Below, piece after piece: positions 1-10,067 of a stretch of DNA of 51,425 nt (positions are counted from its first letter, which is position 1; each line of letters begins with the position of its first letter). The translations under genes were made by a program, and so were the position numbers. This stretch comes from an uncultured Enterobacterales bacterium. Its GTDB lineage: Bacteria > Pseudomonadota > Gammaproteobacteria > Enterobacterales > Enterobacteriaceae. The stretch is from positions 1 through 51,425 of the forward strand of contig CAMLBO010000026.1 in the NCBI GenBank assembly GCA_946478305.1, written 5' to 3'. The notes below the pieces were generated by a model. It had not been told where the DNA came from. It did not search any database and saw only the letters and a list, made by a program, of their open reading frames with translations.

Positions 1-54
<54 letters not shown>

Positions 55-358
55 ATTTTATCCACTCCATCGACAAGCCAGACAGCACGCCACTTGCAGG
101 CGCGTTACGTCATCACTTTACATTCTTTGTAGTAACTTTTTGAACAGACTTATCCACAGTTTTCGTTTGAATTTTACACTGTGTATTTTTTGGTCGATAA
201 TGATTGTCAAAAAAATAACTTGCTGAAATTTAAGTAAATTTATTTGTGATAAAACGTTATCACGATCACTTGCTCTTTTTTTTGCACTTGATTGCCAAAG
301 CATTTTTATTTTTATGCACAGATAAAAAAGTGGCATTGTAACGTTTTAAACTCCGCTG
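55..358. other. datA: AT-rich intergenic region with two DnaA boxes; candidate datA locus
   Basis: About 300 bases without a credible gene between tRNA-Gly and the 3' end of queG. Two sequences match the strong DnaA box consensus TTATNCACA exactly, in the same orientation: TTATCCACA at 150-158 and TTATGCACA at 312-320. The DNA between them is very AT-rich, and on the minus strand contains an IHF-like AATCAA core at 288-293. From memory, the E. coli DnaA-titration site datA lies beside the glyVXY tRNA genes, and its minimal part is two DnaA boxes around an IHF site in under 200 bp, which fits this layout. The boxes are seen; the datA function is inferred from position. Confidence 0.6.
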
Positions 359-1546
359 TTATGCATCCCGAGGTAAACCCTTTTCGACCGCTCTGATCAG
401 CCGTTTCGTCTGTGAAGATTGCACTTCGACCTGATTTTCACTCCGTCTTTTCAGCTGTTGCGCTATAGCCCACCCGATATGCTCGTCTAGCAGACTATTT
501 TCGCCTTTCCGTGTTTGTAGTGCCAAAAGTACATTTTCTGCATAGGGCGCATTCCCGAGTGCGACTGAAATATTGCGTAGCCAGCGTAAATGGCCGATAC
601 GTCGGATTGGTGAACCTTCGGTGATACGCAAAAATTTCTCTTCACTCCAGGTGAATAGCTCGATCAACTCTGGTGCATGTAACGCGGCGCGTGGGCTGAA
701 GTCAGCTTCGTCAGTCAGCTGGGAATACCGGTTCCACGGGCAAATCAGCTGGCAATCATCACAACCGTAGATACGATTGCCCATGAGAGGCCGGAATTCT
801 TCCGGGATCGTGCCTTCCAGTTCAATGGTCAGATAAGAGATACACCGGCGGGCATCCACGGTGTAGGGCGCAACAATAGCACCGGTTGGGCAGGTGGTGA
901 TGCAGGCAACACATTTGCCGCATTTCTCTTCCTGTGGCTGATCAACAGGTAAAGGTAAATCAATCAATAACTCCCCCAGAAAGAACCAGGAACCGGCTTC
1001 TCTGTTGAGAATTAGTGAGTGCTTACCAACCCATCCTATTCCTGCTTTAGCCGCCAGCGGGCGCTCCATGATCGGGGCTGAGTCGACGAAAGGCCGAAAA
1101 GTGATTTCTGTGCCATGCTTTCCTTCACCATCAATTGTTTGCGAATCAGCATGTTCAGAACAGTAAGTCTGAATTTTATCACCCAGTTTTTTCAGGCGCT
1201 GTCGCAACAATTTATGATAATCGCGTCCCAGGGCATAACGGCTAACGTAGCCGAGTTGCGGATTATTCAGCGTTTTGGCAAACGCGGCTTTGGCGGGCAG
1301 ATAATTCATCCGAACGCTGATGACCCGCAACGTGCCAGGGAGCAGTTCGTGCGGACGTGCTCGCAGCATGCCATGACGGGCCATCCACTCCATTTCGCCA
1401 TGGTGTTGTTTATCAAGCCATGCTTGCAATTTTGGCTCTTCAGCGGAAAGGTCGGTATCGCAAATACCCACCTGCTGAAAGCCAAGGGATTGGCCCCATT
1501 GCTTGATGAGGTGGGCCAGCTGAATAAGATCAAGAGGGAGTGTCAT
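359..1546 (-). CDS. queG: Epoxyqueuosine reductase QueG
   Basis: Cobalamin-dependent iron-sulfur enzyme that reduces epoxyqueuosine to queuosine at the wobble base of tRNAs with GUN anticodons, the last step of queuosine synthesis; cytoplasmic. The 395-residue product carries the two ferredoxin-like cysteine clusters of the family, CGKCVACITTCP and GCDDCQLICPWNR, plus an N-terminal half resembling E. coli QueG. A nine-codon longer reading frame exists, but the ATG at 1546 gives the family N-terminus ([18 protein letters not shown]). This start shares two bases with the ATG of the divergent nnr gene at 1545, so the two start codons interlock. The protein is somewhat longer than the 379-residue E. 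coli enzyme because of a charged C-terminal tail. Confidence 0.96.
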   Translation of the reverse strand: MTLPLDLIQLAHLIKQWGQSLGFQQVGICDTDLSAEEPKLQAWLDKQHHGEMEWMARHGMLRARPHELLPGTLRVISVRMNYLPAKAAFAKTLNNPQLGYVSRYALGRDYHKLLRQRLKKLGDKIQTYCSEHADSQTIDGEGKHGTEITFRPFVDSAPIMERPLAAKAGIGWVGKHSLILNREAGSWFFLGELLIDLPLPVDQPQEEKCGKCVACITTCPTGAIVAPYTVDARRCISYLTIELEGTIPEEFRPLMGNRIYGCDDCQLICPWNRYSQLTDEADFSPRAALHAPELIELFTWSEEKFLRITEGSPIRRIGHLRWLRNISVALGNAPYAENVLLALQTRKGENSLLDEHIGWAIAQQLKRRSENQVEVQSSQTKRLIRAVEKGLPRDA

Positions 1547-3116
1547 GACTAACCAAAGTGAAAAACGTAACACGCCGAGTTTACCACACTCTGTCTTTTC
1601 TGCGGACTGGCTGCGTCAGGCTGAAAGCCTTGCTGCACAGGAAACAGGTATCTCTTTGTTTACGCTGATGCAGCGTGCGGCGGTGGCGGCATTTCATCTG
1701 GCGCGTACCACCTTTCCGGGGACGCGGCACTGGCTGGTATTGTGTGGGCACGGCAATAACGGCGGTGACGGTTATGAAATGGCGCGGCTGGCGAAATCGG
1801 CGGGTATAAACGTGACGTTGCTCGCGGTTAAAGGCCACAAACCTTTGCCCGCAGAGGCACAGGCTGCGAAGGATGGCTGGCTTAACGTCCATGGTACTGT
1901 TGAAAATGACGATACGCACTGGCCGCCTGAGATTGACTTGATTATTGATGGGCTGCTCGGAACGGGTTTAGTTGCCGCTCCACGCGCGCCTTATGATTCG
2001 CTGATTGCGGCCATCAATAGGGCTGATGTACCGGTCTTGTCACTGGACATCCCCTCCGGACTTGATGCACAAACCGGAACGGCGCCGGGTGAGGCGGTGC
2101 ATGCGAGCGTAACCCTGGCCTTTATCGGCCTTAAACCCGGCCTCCTGACCGGTAAAGCCCGTGACCATGTGGGCAAATTACATTGTGACTCGCTTGGGTT
2201 ACGCAGCTGGCTGGGAGGACATGCTGCGATTTTACAACGGCTTGATGCTACTCAGCTTGGCGACTGGCTGCACCCGCGTCGCCCTTGTTCACATAAGGGT
2301 GATCACGGCAATTTGCTGGTGGTCGGTGGTGATACTGGCTTCGCGGGAGCGATCCGTATGGCGGCAGAAGCCTCATTGAGGGCTGGGGCTGGCATGGTGC
2401 GAGTACTTACTCACAAAGAGCATGCCGGACCCCTTCTAACCGCCAGACCCGAGCTGATGGTGCAGGAGTTAAACGAAAGATCACTGGCTGAAGGGCTTGA
2501 ATGGGCTGATGCACTGGTGGTCGGGCCGGGCCTGGGGCAGAAAGCCTGGGGTAAAGCCGCGTTTAAACAGGTGTCTGAGAGCACGAAACCGGCCCTGTTC
2601 GACGCTGATGCATTGAACTTGCTGGCAATCACGCCGCAGAAACGGCAAAATCGCGTGTTAACGCCTCATCCTGGCGAAGCGGCGCGCTTGCTAGGATGCT
2701 CAGTGAAAGATATAGAGAGTGACCGCTTACTAGCCGTACGCACGTTAAGCGAGCGCTTCGGTGGTGTCGTAGTGCTTAAAGGCGCTGGCTCGCTGATAGC
2801 GCAAGATTGTGGCCCGATGGCGCTGGCTGACGTGGGTAATGCCGGTATGGCTACCAGCGGCATGGGCGATGTACTTTCTGGTATCATCGGTGGGCTGCTG
2901 GCGCAGCGACTCTCTCTGTTTGATGCAGCCAGTGCGGGCGCGGTGGTGCACGGCGCAGCCGCTGACCAGATAGCCCTTTTGCAAGGTACGCGCGGCATGC
3001 TGGCGACTGATCTTTTAGCGGTAATTGCTCCGTTAGTTAATCCTGACCTGAAAAAAAAGATATCAGCCAATGAATCAACTACAACTTTCTCTGCCGGACG
3101 AAGCGGCCACGCTTAA
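1545..3116 (+). CDS. nnr: Bifunctional NAD(P)H-hydrate epimerase / ADP-dependent NAD(P)H-hydrate dehydratase
   Basis: Metabolite-repair enzyme that epimerises and dehydrates damaged NADHX and NADPHX back to NAD(P)H, using ADP. The 523-residue protein has two domains: an N-terminal YjeF_N epimerase domain (about 20-225) with [15 protein letters not shown], and a C-terminal ribokinase-like dehydratase domain (about 235-500) with the conserved [16 protein letters not shown] near residue 430. Length agrees with E. coli Nnr (515). Its ATG interlocks with the divergent queG start, and its 3' end overlaps tsaE by 47 bp, suggesting translational coupling in an nnr-tsaE-amiB-mutL-miaA-hfq-hflX transcription chain like that of E. 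coli. This is the former yjeF gene. Confidence 0.97.
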   Translation: MTNQSEKRNTPSLPHSVFSADWLRQAESLAAQETGISLFTLMQRAAVAAFHLARTTFPGTRHWLVLCGHGNNGGDGYEMARLAKSAGINVTLLAVKGHKPLPAEAQAAKDGWLNVHGTVENDDTHWPPEIDLIIDGLLGTGLVAAPRAPYDSLIAAINRADVPVLSLDIPSGLDAQTGTAPGEAVHASVTLAFIGLKPGLLTGKARDHVGKLHCDSLGLRSWLGGHAAILQRLDATQLGDWLHPRRPCSHKGDHGNLLVVGGDTGFAGAIRMAAEASLRAGAGMVRVLTHKEHAGPLLTARPELMVQELNERSLAEGLEWADALVVGPGLGQKAWGKAAFKQVSESTKPALFDADALNLLAITPQKRQNRVLTPHPGEAARLLGCSVKDIESDRLLAVRTLSERFGGVVVLKGAGSLIAQDCGPMALADVGNAGMATSGMGDVLSGIIGGLLAQRLSLFDAASAGAVVHGAAADQIALLQGTRGMLATDLLAVIAPLVNPDLKKKISANESTTTFSAGRSGHA

Positions 3117-3537
3117 ACTGGGTGAAACCCTGGCTAAAGCATGCACTGGTGCGACTGTTATTCATCTTTTCGGCGACTTAGGCGCCGGAAAAACCACCTT
3201 CAGCCGAGGGTTTCTTCAGGCATTAGGCCATCAGGGCAACGTGAAAAGCCCAACGTACACGCTGGTGGAGCCTTATCAGTTACATCCGATGGCGGTCTAC
3301 CATTTTGACCTGTACCGTCTTGCAGATCCGGAAGAGCTGGAATTTATGGGCATTCGTGATTATTTTGCCCAAGATGCTATCTGTCTGGTCGAATGGCCGC
3401 AGCAGGGCGCCGGAGTCCTGCCTGAACCCGATATTGAATTAATCCTGGAATATCAGCCTGATGGGCGTAAAGCGACGCTGAAAGCGGTTTCTGCCCGCGG
3501 TACAAGCCTGTTGCATCTGGTACAACAGCAAGGATGA
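3070..3537 (+). CDS. tsaE: tRNA N6-threonylcarbamoyladenosine synthesis ATPase TsaE
   Basis: Small P-loop ATPase of the TsaB-TsaD-TsaE complex that makes the universal t6A modification at position 37 of ANN-decoding tRNAs. The 155-residue product has the Walker A motif [13 protein letters not shown] at about residues 35-47. It also has family blocks [18 protein letters not shown] and the C-terminal LVEWPQQG. The ATG at 3070 lies inside the end of nnr (47-bp overlap) and gives an N-terminus matching E. coli TsaE. The amiB start follows seven bases after the stop, so the genes are almost certainly co-transcribed. Formerly yjeE. Confidence 0.97.
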   Translation: MNQLQLSLPDEAATLKLGETLAKACTGATVIHLFGDLGAGKTTFSRGFLQALGHQGNVKSPTYTLVEPYQLHPMAVYHFDLYRLADPEELEFMGIRDYFAQDAICLVEWPQQGAGVLPEPDIELILEYQPDGRKATLKAVSARGTSLLHLVQQQG

Positions 3538-3544
3538 TCGTGCA

Positions 3545-5317
3545 ATGAGTGACTGCTTCAAAAAGATTTTCCTTACTACGACGCTGTTTCTGTCGTCGAT
3601 TTTGCTGTTTGCTGCTGTGATGCCAATGTCTGTATCTGCAGCGGGCATGAAAAATATTAATGTTTCCAACGGATCGACTCAGTCAACTATCACCATCACT
3701 TTTGATGGGAAGCCGGACTACGCCTTCTTTCCGCTGCATAACCCAGAACGAGTGGTCATTGACGTTAAGCAGAGTGGCGTGATGAAAGGTCTGCCGCTCA
3801 ACTTTAATGGTCAGAACCTGGTGAAACGGGTGCGTTCCAGCAATGCGCAGGATGCACAAAGCCAGCGGCTGGTCTTTGAGCTGACGCAAAAGGTGAAAAC
3901 CAATGCGGTGACTCAGGGTAACAGCGTTGTTTTCACCATGAACGCGGCTGCCGCTGCACCAGCGCAACGTTCTGTTCCGGTGAGTACCGTGACATCAACG
4001 CCGTCTCCCAATGCGGCTTTGATGGCGAAAAACAGCGAATCCAATCCTTTTGGTGGCAGTAAGCTTACTGCCGTTACCAGTGGTCCCGCTTCGGATAACA
4101 CGCCAACTCCCCGCACCAGCGGAAGCAGCAGTGACAATCAGGTGATTGTGGCTATCGATGCCGGCCATGGTGGTCAGGATCCCGGCGCTATCGGCGGCAA
4201 TGGCTTAAAAGAGAAAAACGTCACCATTGCCATCGCCCGTAAACTGGAAGCCAAACTGAATGCCGATCCGATGTTTAAGCCTGCGATGACGCGTGATGGT
4301 GACTATTTTATCTCGGTCATGGGGCGTTCTGACGTGGCGCGTAAAAAAGGGGCGAACGTACTGGTCTCGATTCACGCGGATGCTGCACCAAACCGCAGTG
4401 CGACCGGAGCCTCGGTATGGGTGCTGTCCAACCGTCGTGCCAATAGTGAGATGGGGAACTGGCTGGAGCAGCATGAGAAGCAATCCGAATTACTCGGTGG
4501 TGCCGGGGACATGCTGGCGAACACGGCTTCCGATCCCTATTTAAGTCAGGCAGTACTGGATTTGCAGTTTGGTCATTCGCAACGCGTCGGATATGACGTG
4601 GCGTCGAAAGTGCTGATTCAACTGCGCCGCGTCGGCGCGTTGCACAAGGCGAAGCCAGAACACGCCAGTCTGGGCGTGCTGCGTTCGCCAGATATCCCTT
4701 CTTTGCTGGTGGAGACCGGCTTTATCAGTAATGCCAATGAGGAGCGGCTGCTTGGAAGCAGTGCGTATCAGGAGAAAATTGCTCAGGCTATCTATTCAGG
4801 CCTGCGTAGTTATTTCCTGGCGCATCCGTTGCAATCCGGCCCAAAGGTCGAAAACCGACCGTTGCTGGCCACGGCAACGGCGGTTGACAGCAACGTTGGC
4901 AACAGCAGTTCAATGAGTCAGCCTGGCCCGGTAGAAGCCACGGCAGCCTCGGGGGGCGCAACGCAGATTCATCAGGTCAAACGCGGCGAAACCCTGACCG
5001 GCATTGCCGTTAAATATGGCACCACGGCAGGTGCATTGAGTGATCTGAACAAGTTGAAGAAACAGGGGGTTTGGGTCGGACAGCGGCTGAAAGTTCCTGC
5101 AGGTACTCAAGCGGTATCGGCAAACAGTCTTAAAACGGCGTCAGTCAGTAAAACCGCCGCCAAAAAGAAAGCCGCGAAGCATAAGGTCACCCGCGGCGAC
5201 ACGCTGTCGGCAATTGCTTCGAAATACGGGGTCAGTATGAATGACATCAAAACGGCCAATCATATGAAGTCTGGCGAGGTGCAACTCGGCCAAACGTTAA
5301 CTATTCCGCAGTCATAG
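3545..5317 (+). CDS. amiB: N-acetylmuramoyl-L-alanine amidase AmiB with two LysM domains
   Basis: Periplasmic zinc amidase that cleaves the lactoyl-peptide bond of septal peptidoglycan during daughter-cell separation; in E. coli it is activated by EnvC. The 590-residue protein has a signal peptide (about 1-33) and an AMIN septal-targeting domain (about 35-130). A low-complexity Ser/Thr/Pro linker precedes an Amidase_3 domain (about 197-420) with apparent zinc and catalytic residues H208 (DAGHGG), E223, H277 (SIHADA) and E390 (VETGF). Two C-terminal LysM repeats follow, near 476-519 and 544-588, separated by a Lys/Ala-rich linker. E. coli AmiB (445 residues) has one LysM, so this version is longer. 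The ribosome site AAGGA overlaps the end of tsaE. Confidence 0.95.
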   Translation: MSDCFKKIFLTTTLFLSSILLFAAVMPMSVSAAGMKNINVSNGSTQSTITITFDGKPDYAFFPLHNPERVVIDVKQSGVMKGLPLNFNGQNLVKRVRSSNAQDAQSQRLVFELTQKVKTNAVTQGNSVVFTMNAAAAAPAQRSVPVSTVTSTPSPNAALMAKNSESNPFGGSKLTAVTSGPASDNTPTPRTSGSSSDNQVIVAIDAGHGGQDPGAIGGNGLKEKNVTIAIARKLEAKLNADPMFKPAMTRDGDYFISVMGRSDVARKKGANVLVSIHADAAPNRSATGASVWVLSNRRANSEMGNWLEQHEKQSELLGGAGDMLANTASDPYLSQAVLDLQFGHSQRVGYDVASKVLIQLRRVGALHKAKPEHASLGVLRSPDIPSLLVETGFISNANEERLLGSSAYQEKIAQAIYSGLRSYFLAHPLQSGPKVENRPLLATATAVDSNVGNSSSMSQPGPVEATAASGGATQIHQVKRGETLTGIAVKYGTTAGALSDLNKLKKQGVWVGQRLKVPAGTQAVSANSLKTASVSKTAAKKKAAKHKVTRGDTLSAIASKYGVSMNDIKTANHMKSGEVQLGQTLTIPQS

Positions 5318-5363
5318 CCCGCGTCGTCGTACCGGGTTTTGGCCATTTAGCTCTGGAGCCGCT

Positions 5364-7277
5364 ATGCCGATTCAGGTTCTGCCCCCACAATTAGCCAATC
5401 AGATTGCGGCAGGTGAGGTTGTTGAAAGACCGGCTTCGGTGGTGAAGGAGTTGGTGGAAAACAGTCTGGATGCGGGTGCAACGCGAATAGATATTGATAT
5501 TGATCGCGGTGGTGCCAAACTTATCCGCATTCGCGATAACGGCTGTGGCATCGGTAAAGACGAACTGGCTCTGGCCCTTGCTCGCCATGCTACCAGTAAA
5601 ATCAGCTGCCTCGATGATCTTGAGGCGATTGTCAGCCTCGGCTTTCGCGGTGAGGCGCTGGCCAGTATCAGTTCAGTATCGCGTCTGATGCTGACTTCGC
5701 GCACCGCCACGCAGCCCGAAGCCTGGCAGGCTTACGCGGAAGGGCGCGAAATGGCAGTGACGGTAAAACCGGCGGCCCATCCGCAGGGATCTACCGTGGA
5801 AGTCTTGGACCTCTTCTTCAACACCCCCGCGCGGCGCAAGTTTATGCGCACTGAAAAAACCGAATTTACCCATATTGATGAAGTGGTCCGGCGTATTGCG
5901 CTCGCGCGTTTTGACGTGGCGATAAACCTGACACACAACGGTAAACTGATGCGGCAATACCGTGCTGTTACCGATCCTGCACAATCATCCCGACGACTGG
6001 CGGCCATCTGCAGCCCGACCTTTGTGCAGCATGCGCTGGAGGTGAAGTGGGAACATGGCGATTTGGGGATCCGTGGCTGGGTTGCTGACCCTGCCGGATC
6101 GCGTAGCCTGACCGACATGCAATATTGTTATGTGAACAATCGGATGATGAAGGATCGCCTTATTAATCATGCGATCCGTCAGGCTTATCAGGATCAGTTG
6201 AAAGATGATCAGCAGCCGGCCTATGTTCTTTATCTGGACGTCGATCCACATCAGGTGGATGTCAATGTCCATCCCGCCAAACATGAAGTAAGGTTTCATC
6301 AGTCTCGCTTAGTACATGATTTTATCTATCAGGCTGTGATGACGGTATTACAGCAGGCGGCGAAACCAGCACTGGGCACGGTTAATCCGGTAGACGAAGA
6401 TGGGGTAGAAATTGATGCACCGCGCTGGCAGCCTGAGAACCGTCAAGCCGCAGGGGGAAACCACTTCTCACAACCTGCGAGCAAGCGGGATGCCGCGCCA
6501 CGGCCGGTAAAGGAAAATGTCTTCCCTGCTACTGCACGCATCAGCCAGCCACGTGAACCAGTGCATAAAGATGATAGGCCGTCTTATACTCCGCCGCAGG
6601 GCGATGTGTATCAGCGCTTGCTTCAGTCAACCGCGCAAGCGCTGAATGTTGAAGAGCCTGCGCCGCCGCTTCCGGCCAAAATATCCCATAATCAACTTCC
6701 CGAGTCAGCGCTGGACTCACACATCCAGAGCTTTGGACGGGTGTTGACAGTGTGCGCACCGGAGTTTGCTCTGCTCGAACGGGGAAAACAGCTGGTGCTA
6801 TTGTCATTGCCAGTTGCAGAACGCTGGCTGAAACGGGCGCAGCTCACGCCACCGGAAGAGGGCCTGCGTCCGCAGCCTTTACTTATTCCGCTTAAGTTGC
6901 AGATTAACAAAGAAGAGAGTGCGGCTTTTACCCGCCACCAAGCGGTGTTGCAAAAATTCGGGCTGGAGATGATGGTTGATCACCAGCGTGTGACATTACG
7001 CGCAGTACCTTTACCTTTACGCCAACAAAATTTACAAAAGTTGATACCCGACCTGTTAGGCTACCTTGCTGTTCAGCAGGAGGTGACTTCTGATGCGGTA
7101 GCCATGTGGTTTGCCCGCCACATTGGCAGCGATCATGATGTCTGGACCATTTCGCAAGCGATACAATTACTTACGGACGTTGAGCGTCTTTGCCCACAAC
7201 TGGTGAAATCGCCTCCGTCTGGTCTTTTGCAACCTGTTGATTTACAACCCGCTCTGGCGGCTTTTAAGCGTGACTGA
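5364..7277 (+). CDS. mutL: DNA mismatch repair protein MutL
   Basis: Matchmaker of methyl-directed mismatch repair; couples MutS mismatch recognition to MutH incision and UvrD unwinding. The 637-residue protein has a GHKL ATPase N-terminus with E29 in the conserved [13 protein letters not shown] block, DNGCGI (58-63), HATSKI (75-80) and GFRGEAL (93-99). The transducer domain ends near 330 with [17 protein letters not shown] variable proline-rich linker (about 345-440) leads to the C-terminal dimerisation domain. I see no DQHA(X)2E(X)4E endonuclease motif, as expected for organisms that use MutH. It is slightly longer than E. coli MutL (615) because of the linker. Its end overlaps the miaA start by 8 bp. 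Confidence 0.98.
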   Translation: MPIQVLPPQLANQIAAGEVVERPASVVKELVENSLDAGATRIDIDIDRGGAKLIRIRDNGCGIGKDELALALARHATSKISCLDDLEAIVSLGFRGEALASISSVSRLMLTSRTATQPEAWQAYAEGREMAVTVKPAAHPQGSTVEVLDLFFNTPARRKFMRTEKTEFTHIDEVVRRIALARFDVAINLTHNGKLMRQYRAVTDPAQSSRRLAAICSPTFVQHALEVKWEHGDLGIRGWVADPAGSRSLTDMQYCYVNNRMMKDRLINHAIRQAYQDQLKDDQQPAYVLYLDVDPHQVDVNVHPAKHEVRFHQSRLVHDFIYQAVMTVLQQAAKPALGTVNPVDEDGVEIDAPRWQPENRQAAGGNHFSQPASKRDAAPRPVKENVFPATARISQPREPVHKDDRPSYTPPQGDVYQRLLQSTAQALNVEEPAPPLPAKISHNQLPESALDSHIQSFGRVLTVCAPEFALLERGKQLVLLSLPVAERWLKRAQLTPPEEGLRPQPLLIPLKLQINKEESAAFTRHQAVLQKFGLEMMVDHQRVTLRAVPLPLRQQNLQKLIPDLLGYLAVQQEVTSDAVAMWFARHIGSDHDVWTISQAIQLLTDVERLCPQLVKSPPSGLLQPVDLQPALAAFKRD

Positions 7278-8211
7278 CTTGAATACACATTCTGCACCCC
7301 CGGCTATCTCCATTATGGGGCCGACGGCCTCCGGCAAAACGGCTTTGGCTATCTCCTTGCTTGAGCATCTTCCTGTCGAAATTATCAGTGTGGATTCTGC
7401 CCTGATTTATCGCGGTATGGATGTAGGTACGGCTAAGCCGACCGACGAGGAGCTACGTGAAGCACCGCACCGGTTAATCGACATTCTCGATCCGGGCGAA
7501 GCTTACTCTGCGGCTGATTTTCGCGCTGATGCCTTACGGGAAATGGCAGAGATTACTGCACGGGGAAAGGTTCCGTTATTAGTCGGTGGCACGATGATGT
7601 ATTTCAAAGCGTTATTGGAAGGGCTTTCGCCGTTGCCCCCGGCGGACCCGGCCATTCGTCAACGCATAGAAACTGAGGCTGCAGAGCACGGATGGGACAG
7701 CCTGCATGACCAATTACGTGAGATAGATCCTGTTGCGGCCATGCGAATACATCCGAATGATCCACAGAGACTGTCCAGAGCACTGGAAGTTTTTTATATT
7801 TCAGGTAAAACTTTAACTGAACTGACTAAGATTTCGGGTGAATCATTACCCTATCGCGTACACCAGTTTGCGATTGCACCAACCCGGCGCGAGTTGTTAC
7901 ATGAGCGTATAGAACAACGTTTTAGTCAGATGCTGTTAAACGGTTTTGAAGATGAAGTAAGAACGCTGATAGCTCGGGGCGACTTGCATACGGACTTGCC
8001 TTCCATTCGTTGTGTGGGTTATCGCCAGATGTGGTCATATCTTTCTGGTGAAATCGGCTACGATGAAATGGTTTATCGTGGTGTTTGCGCGACACGACAG
8101 CTGGCCAAACGTCAGATGACTTGGTTGCGTGGCTGGGAGGGGGTTGAATGGCTGGACAGTGAAAAGCCAGACGAAGCCTTACGCCGTGTAATTCAGGTTG
8201 TTAGTGCATAG
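7270..8211 (+). CDS. miaA: tRNA dimethylallyltransferase MiaA
   Basis: Transfers a dimethylallyl group to N6 of A37 in tRNAs reading UNN codons, the first step to ms2i6A. The product has a P-loop GPTASGKT at residues 17-24, [19 protein letters not shown], and the C-terminal substrate block [12 protein letters not shown] chose the GTG at 7270 rather than an upstream ATG at 7237. The GTG gives a 313-residue protein with an N-terminus of family length, and overlaps the end of mutL by 8 bp as I recall for E. coli. The upstream option would add 11 residues that look like mutL sequence read in another frame. It precedes hfq in the conserved miaA-hfq-hflX cluster. Confidence 0.95.
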   Translation: MTDLNTHSAPPAISIMGPTASGKTALAISLLEHLPVEIISVDSALIYRGMDVGTAKPTDEELREAPHRLIDILDPGEAYSAADFRADALREMAEITARGKVPLLVGGTMMYFKALLEGLSPLPPADPAIRQRIETEAAEHGWDSLHDQLREIDPVAAMRIHPNDPQRLSRALEVFYISGKTLTELTKISGESLPYRVHQFAIAPTRRELLHERIEQRFSQMLLNGFEDEVRTLIARGDLHTDLPSIRCVGYRQMWSYLSGEIGYDEMVYRGVCATRQLAKRQMTWLRGWEGVEWLDSEKPDEALRRVIQVVSA

Positions 8212-8325
8212 GTTGGGTGATTGTGTACAATTGATTAGTACTCAACGCGCAAATTTTTGATGTGATTTATTTTCGAGCCGATAGGCTCAGAGTTACAAAC
8301 AACAAACTAATAAGGAAAAGATAGA

Positions 8326-8631
8326 ATGGCTAAGGGGCAATCTTTGCAAGATCCGTTCCTGAACGCATTGCGTCGCGAACGTGTTCCGGTTTCTATTTAT
8401 TTGGTGAATGGTATTAAGCTGCAAGGCCAGATTGAGTCTTTTGATCAGTTTGTCATTCTGTTAAAGAACACGGTAAGCCAGATGGTGTATAAACACGCGA
8501 TCTCCACCGTTGTGCCTTCCCGCCCGGTTTCTCACCATAGTAATAATCCAAGCAGTGGTGGTACCAGCAATTATCATCAAGGTAGTACGCCTTCTGCGCA
8601 ACCGCAGCAGGACAGCGATGACGCTGAATAA
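8326..8631 (+). CDS. hfq: RNA chaperone Hfq
   Basis: Ring-shaped hexameric Sm-like RNA chaperone that pairs small RNAs with target mRNAs and affects mRNA stability. The 101-residue protein begins [20 protein letters not shown] and contains the Sm1 block with [14 protein letters not shown]. The Sm2 block [15 protein letters not shown] holds the conserved YKHA. The C-terminal tail from about residue 70 is Ser/Asn/Gly-rich and ends in an acidic DSDDAE tip, as in other enterobacteria. A purine-rich ribosome site (AAGGAAAAG) lies just upstream. A 114-bp gap separates it from miaA and may hold an extra promoter; a strong hairpin follows the gene. Confidence 0.99.
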   Translation: MAKGQSLQDPFLNALRRERVPVSIYLVNGIKLQGQIESFDQFVILLKNTVSQMVYKHAISTVVPSRPVSHHSNNPSSGGTSNYHQGSTPSAQPQQDSDDAE

Positions 8632-8655
8632 AGCGCATTGCAGGTCAACCACGAC

Positions 8656-8692
8656 GGGGCCCATAAGTAGTCCGACTATACTTATGAGCCCC
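8656..8692 (+). terminator. Hairpin between hfq and hflX (possible attenuator)
   Basis: An 11-bp interrupted stem: GGGGC (8656-8660) pairs with GCCCC (8688-8692), and CATAAG (8662-8667) with CTTATG (8681-8686), around one mismatched pair and a 13-nt loop. It is not directly followed by a U-run; the next T-run is at about 8703-8708, inside the hflX ribosome-site region. It may protect the hfq 3' end or act as a partial terminator that lowers hflX expression. Confidence 0.55.
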
Positions 8693-8729
8693 TGGCTGGC
8701 GGTTTTTTCCAATATAAGAGGTCATCAGC

Positions 8730-10034
8730 TTGTTTGACCGTTATGAAGCCGGTGAGCAGGCCGTACTGGTTCATATCTATTTCTCGCGAGACAAAGACAC
8801 AGAAGATCTGAGCGAATTCGAATCGCTGGTCTCTTCTGCAGGTGTTGAGACGCTGCAAGTCGTCACAGGTAGCCGTAAGGCACCGCACCCTAAATACTTT
8901 GTCGGTGAAGGAAAGGCCCAAGAAATTGCAGATGCCGTTAAAGCAACCGGCGCGTCTGTTATCCTGTTTGATCACGCACTGACACCTGGCCAGGAAAGAA
9001 ACCTGGAAGCACTTTGCGAATGTCGCGTGGTCGATCGCACCGGATTAATTTTAGATATCTTTGCTCAGCGTGCACGAACTCACGAAGGTAAGTTACAAGT
9101 AGAATTGGCGCAATTACGCCACATTGCTACCCGACTGGTTCGCGGCTGGACACACCTTGAACGTCAGGGTGGCGGTATTGGTGCCCGAGGCCCGGGGGAA
9201 ACCCAGCTCGAGACTGACCGTCGCTTATTGCGCGACAGGATCACTTTGATCCTCAGCCGGCTTGAAAAAGTCGCAAAACAGCGTGAACAGGGCCGCCGCT
9301 CGCGAATGCGTGCTGATATCCCCACTGTTTCATTGGTAGGCTACACCAACGCCGGCAAATCAACGCTGTTTAACCGTATTACTGAGGCCGACGTTTACGT
9401 GGCCGATCAGTTATTTGCCACACTCGACCCAACGCTGCGCCGCATTATGGTGGCAGATGTTGGTGAAACGGTGCTGGCGGATACCGTAGGGTTTATTCGT
9501 CACCTGCCCCACGATTTGGTTGCTGCTTTTAAAGCAACATTGCAGGAAACCCGACAGGCAACTCTGCTACTGCACGTCATTGATGCAGCGGATATTCGCG
9601 TCGAGGAAAATATTGACGCGGTGAATACGGTGCTGGCAGAGATTGAAGCAGATGACATTCCTGTGCTGTTAGTGATGAACAAAATAGATATGTTGGATGA
9701 CTTTGTCCCGCGTATCGACCGCAACGAGGAGAATTTACCGATCAGGGTCTGGCTTTCAGCAGTGACCGGTGCAGGCATCCCGTTGTTATTCCAGGCATTG
9801 ACGGAGCGCCTCTCGGGTGAAATAGCGCAGCATGAATTGCGTTTGCCACCAGAAGCAGGCCGCCTTCGGAGCCGTTTTTACCAGCTTCAGGCGATTGAAA
9901 AAGAATGGATTGAAGAGGATGGAAGTATCGGTCTTATGGTGCGAATGCCCATTGTTGACTGGCACCGCCTCTGCAAACAAGAGCAGGAACTGAGTGGTTA
10001 TGTCCGCAAACAGAACCTGTCTGATTTGGCCTGA
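8730..10034 (+). CDS. hflX: Ribosome-rescue GTPase HflX
   Basis: Heat-shock GTPase that binds the 50S E-site region and splits stalled 70S ribosomes. The 434-residue protein starts with a TTG codon preceded by AAGAGG; the N-terminus after that (MFDRYEAGEQAVLVHIYF) matches E. coli HflX almost exactly, which decides the start. The N-terminal HflX domain has GEGKAQEIADAV and the arginine-rich HLERQGGGIGARGPGETQLE. The G domain has G1 GYTNAGKST at 204-212, G3 DTVGF near 250 and G4 NKID near 313. It is usually co-transcribed with hfq and with hflK-hflC, which follow at 33 bp and 2 bp gaps. Confidence 0.98.
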   Translation: MFDRYEAGEQAVLVHIYFSRDKDTEDLSEFESLVSSAGVETLQVVTGSRKAPHPKYFVGEGKAQEIADAVKATGASVILFDHALTPGQERNLEALCECRVVDRTGLILDIFAQRARTHEGKLQVELAQLRHIATRLVRGWTHLERQGGGIGARGPGETQLETDRRLLRDRITLILSRLEKVAKQREQGRRSRMRADIPTVSLVGYTNAGKSTLFNRITEADVYVADQLFATLDPTLRRIMVADVGETVLADTVGFIRHLPHDLVAAFKATLQETRQATLLLHVIDAADIRVEENIDAVNTVLAEIEADDIPVLLVMNKIDMLDDFVPRIDRNEENLPIRVWLSAVTGAGIPLLFQALTERLSGEIAQHELRLPPEAGRLRSRFYQLQAIEKEWIEEDGSIGLMVRMPIVDWHRLCKQEQELSGYVRKQNLSDLA

Positions 10035-10067
10035 AGAACACCAATCATAGAATAATGGAGCTATAAC

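Noticed and set aside
118-336. Minus-strand open frame of 72 codons next to tRNA-Gly
   Set aside because: Lys/Leu/Phe-rich translation of AT-rich DNA, no family resemblance, and it covers both DnaA boxes; treated as non-coding.
1115-1552. Plus-strand open frame of 145 codons antisense to queG
   Set aside because: Wholly inside the strongly conserved queG gene; a shadow frame.
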